Part shown: positions 5,009 to 6,373 of the stretch, in pieces
Layout: every line of letters starts with the position of its first letter
Position numbering within the stretch: the stretch's first letter is position 1
Assembly (NCBI GenBank): GCA_017452565.1
Contig: JAFTMF010000184.1
Coordinates: 1-6,373, forward strand
Length of the DNA: 6,373 nucleotides
Origin: Clostridia bacterium
GTDB lineage: Bacteria > Bacillota > Clostridia > Oscillospirales > CAG-272
Direction of reading: 5' to 3'
Translations under genes and position numbers: made by a program
The notes under the pieces: model-generated
Seen by the model: the letters and a program-made list of their open reading frames with translations, nothing else
Databases searched by the model: none
What the model was told of the DNA's origin: nothing

Positions 5009-5028
5009 TTGTAAACATTTTTTTACAA
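5009..5028. repeat. AT-rich inverted repeat TTGTAAA-N6-TTTACAA
   Basis: Perfect 7-nt arms TTGTAAA (5009-5015) and TTTACAA (5022-5028) surround a 6-nt centre. An adjoining palindrome, AAATT-ATA-AATTT, lies at 5027-5039. The dyad sits about 68 bp upstream of the galactokinase -35 and about 40 bp upstream of the lipid-kinase -10, so it could be a regulator site for either gene. It does not match the cre or Rex consensus spacing. Base composition alone makes such dyads fairly likely here. Confidence 0.4.
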
Positions 5029-5095
5029 ATTATAAATTTTACCATCTGCGCCGCCCGAAGGAAGCTAAATTTTCAATTTTTTTAGAGACAGACTA

Positions 5096-5124
5096 TTGTT
5101 TATTCACAATTTATCTGCTATAAT
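5096..5124 (+). promoter_or_regulatory. sigma-A promoter of galactokinase
   Basis: The -35 TTGTTT (5096-5101) and a perfect -10 TATAAT (5119-5124) are separated by exactly 17 bp, with TGC before the -10 (extended -10). Predicted start is near 5131, giving a leader of about 75 nt. An inverted pair ATTGT/ACAAT (5095-5110) overlaps the -35 and could be an operator half-site pair. Nothing else points to a specific regulator. Confidence 0.87.
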
Positions 5125-5205
5125 AAATATAACTGTATACATCTCTGTAAGGGTGTTTTTCCTTGGAAATCATCCAAAAGAACACAGAAGTAAGGAGTAC
5201 AAAAT

Positions 5206-6373
5206 ATGACTACATATCAGCTGAAAGCATACGTTAGCGAGGGCAAGCTGGACGCTACCCTCACCACTCTCTACGGCGCACAGAACGTGGAAGCGCAGAG
5301 AGCACGCTACATCTCTGCCATCGAAGGCTACGAGGAGCACTATGGCGAAGGCGAAAACCTCCGTCTCTTCTCGGTTCCCGGCAGAAGCGAAATCTCGGGC
5401 AACCACACCGACCACAACCACGGTAAGGTTCTGGCCGCTTCCATTGACCTGGACATCATCGCAGTTGCAGAGGCAACCGACGACGGCGTGATCTGCATTA
5501 AGTCCGCAGGCTTCCCCGAGGACTGTGTCAAGATCGCCGACATCAAGGTAGATCCCGATAAGTTCTTCACCTCCTACGCCGTAATCGAGGGTATGTGCGA
5601 CGGTATGGCAAAGGCAGGCTGCACTGTGGGCGGCTTCCGTGCCTACACCACCTCCAACGTTTTCAAAGGCTCCGGACTTTCTTCCTCCGCAGCATTTGAG
5701 GTAATGGTTGGTAACATCATCCGCACTCTGTACAACAACGAGATCAGCGATATCGAGATCGCTAAGATCGCTCAGTACAGCGAAAACGTATTCTTCGGCA
5801 AGCCCTGCGGTCTGATGGACCAGATGGCTTGTGCAGTGGGCGGCTTCATCGCCATCGACTTTGCCGATCCCAAGAACCCCATCGTTGAGAAGCCCTCCTT
5901 CGACCTCTCCGGAATGGGCTACTCCCTCTGCATCATCGACACCCACGGCAACCACGCCGACCTTAACGATGACTATGCGTCCGTTCCTGCCGAAATGAAG
6001 GCAGTTGCAGCCGCACTGGGCACCGCTGTCCTTCGCGACGCCGACGAGGCGAAGTTTATGGAAATTCTGCCCTCCCTCCGCGAGAGCGTTGGTGACCGTG
6101 CAATACTCCGTGCCCTCCACTTCTTTGCGGAAAACCGCAGAGTGGAAGCACAGACCGCCGCTCTGAAGTCAGGCGACGTTGGAGCATTTATGGCAGGCGT
6201 ACGCGCTTCCGGCAACTCTTCCTTCAAGTATCTGCAGAACGTTTACACCACCAAGAACGTCTCCGAGCAGGGTCTTTCTCTGGCACTGGCACTCACCGAG
6301 GCATATCTGAACGATTGTACAAGCGAAAAGCCCTCCGCTTGCCGTGTCCACGGCGGTGGCTTTGCAGGCACCA
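5206..6373 (+). CDS. galK: galactokinase (GHMP kinase), 3' end beyond window
   Basis: This cytoplasmic enzyme of the Leloir pathway phosphorylates alpha-D-galactose at C1 using ATP. The start is fixed by AAGGAG (5192-5197), 8 nt before ATG 5206. The visible 389 residues show the sugar-binding signature PGRSEISGNHTDHNHG (58-73), the GHMP phosphate loop GSGLSSSAAFE (155-165), CGLMDQ (201-206) with D205 aligned to the catalytic base (Asp186 in human GALK1), and the third motif HGGGFAGT (382-389) at the window edge. Typical family length is about 380-430 aa, so only the last few dozen residues are missing. Classical enzymes read GEHTDY in the signature; this one reads GNHTDH, losing the Glu that contacts the sugar in characterised enzymes. 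I recall the same GNHTDH form in galactokinase-like proteins of Clostridia, so it is probably a subfamily trait; another sugar substrate cannot be excluded. No other galactose genes are visible here. Confidence 0.93.
   Translation, partial: MTTYQLKAYVSEGKLDATLTTLYGAQNVEAQRARYISAIEGYEEHYGEGENLRLFSVPGRSEISGNHTDHNHGKVLAASIDLDIIAVAEATDDGVICIKSAGFPEDCVKIADIKVDPDKFFTSYAVIEGMCDGMAKAGCTVGGFRAYTTSNVFKGSGLSSSAAFEVMVGNIIRTLYNNEISDIEIAKIAQYSENVFFGKPCGLMDQMACAVGGFIAIDFADPKNPIVEKPSFDLSGMGYSLCIIDTHGNHADLNDDYASVPAEMKAVAAALGTAVLRDADEAKFMEILPSLRESVGDRAILRALHFFAENRRVEAQTAALKSGDVGAFMAGVRASGNSSFKYLQNVYTTKNVSEQGLSLALALTEAYLNDCTSEKPSACRVHGGGFAGT

Larger units (their letters stand above)
4893..5205. other. divergent intergenic region between lipid kinase and galactokinase
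   Basis: This 313-bp stretch has no convincing gene. It holds the leader and a candidate promoter of the lipid kinase (4931-4967), an AT-rich zone with several inverted repeats (5009-5039), a GC-richer short segment (5045-5065), and the galactokinase promoter and leader (5096-5205). A small hairpin, ACCGC-AGT-GCGGT (4931-4943), would lie in the lipid-kinase 5' leader. I see no tRNA, riboswitch fold or T-box. Confidence 0.7.

Noticed and set aside
5009..5028. Catabolite-response (cre) or Rex operator upstream of galactokinase
   Set aside because: The arm spacing is wrong: cre needs TGWAAnCGnTnWCA in 14 bp with a central CG, and Rex needs an 18-bp site with a 4-bp centre. This dyad is 20 bp with a T-rich centre.
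5170..6120. Minus-strand open frame (316 codons) opposite galactokinase
   Set aside because: It is antisense to clear GHMP motifs, and its sequence is Val/Gly/Ala-rich low complexity as expected from a shadow frame.

Overview
The window looks like chromosomal DNA from a low-to-mid GC Gram-positive anaerobe, most likely a gut Clostridia member (Oscillospiraceae/Ruminococcaceae-like). This rests on strong purine-rich ribosome binding sites, sigma-A-type promoters, a CadC-type metal sensor, a Clostridia-style galactokinase signature, and short hairpin repeats between genes. The assignment is inference; no ribosomal marker is present.

Left end (1-292): a cluster of small hairpin repeats, then a rho-independent terminator and a tRNA-Trp(CCA) gene on the minus strand with its own promoter (310-338). 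Middle-left (383-2960): a metal-efflux operon on the plus strand. It has a promoter with a perfect 9+9 inverted-repeat operator over the predicted transcription start, a CadC/SmtB-family repressor with both known metal-site motifs, a 76-aa stand-alone HMA metal-binding protein, and a Zn/Cd/Pb-type P1B ATPase that lacks its own N-terminal HMA domain. The HMA gene and the ATPase overlap by 4 nt, so the pair looks like a CadA/ZntA pump split in two. The logic is metal-released repression: excess Zn, Cd or Pb lifts the repressor and the pump is made.

Middle (2961-3985): an AT-richer accessory patch. Its first part is a DUF559 endonuclease-like gene bracketed by inverted copies of a two-hairpin repeat, with a decaying 42-44-bp tandem array just upstream. 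Next comes a small gene of unknown function (113 aa), and then a strong hairpin terminator shared with the converging gene.

Right (3990-6373): a minus-strand diacylglycerol-kinase-family lipid kinase, a 313-bp divergent intergenic region holding two promoters and several AT-rich inverted repeats, and a plus-strand galactokinase cut by the window edge after 389 codons.

The most interesting material is the DUF559 gene with its bracketing hairpin repeats, which may be a small mobile or repeat-associated unit, and the mirror-arranged hairpin cluster beside tRNA-Trp. The metal operon and galactokinase are recognisable systems with a few notable variations.
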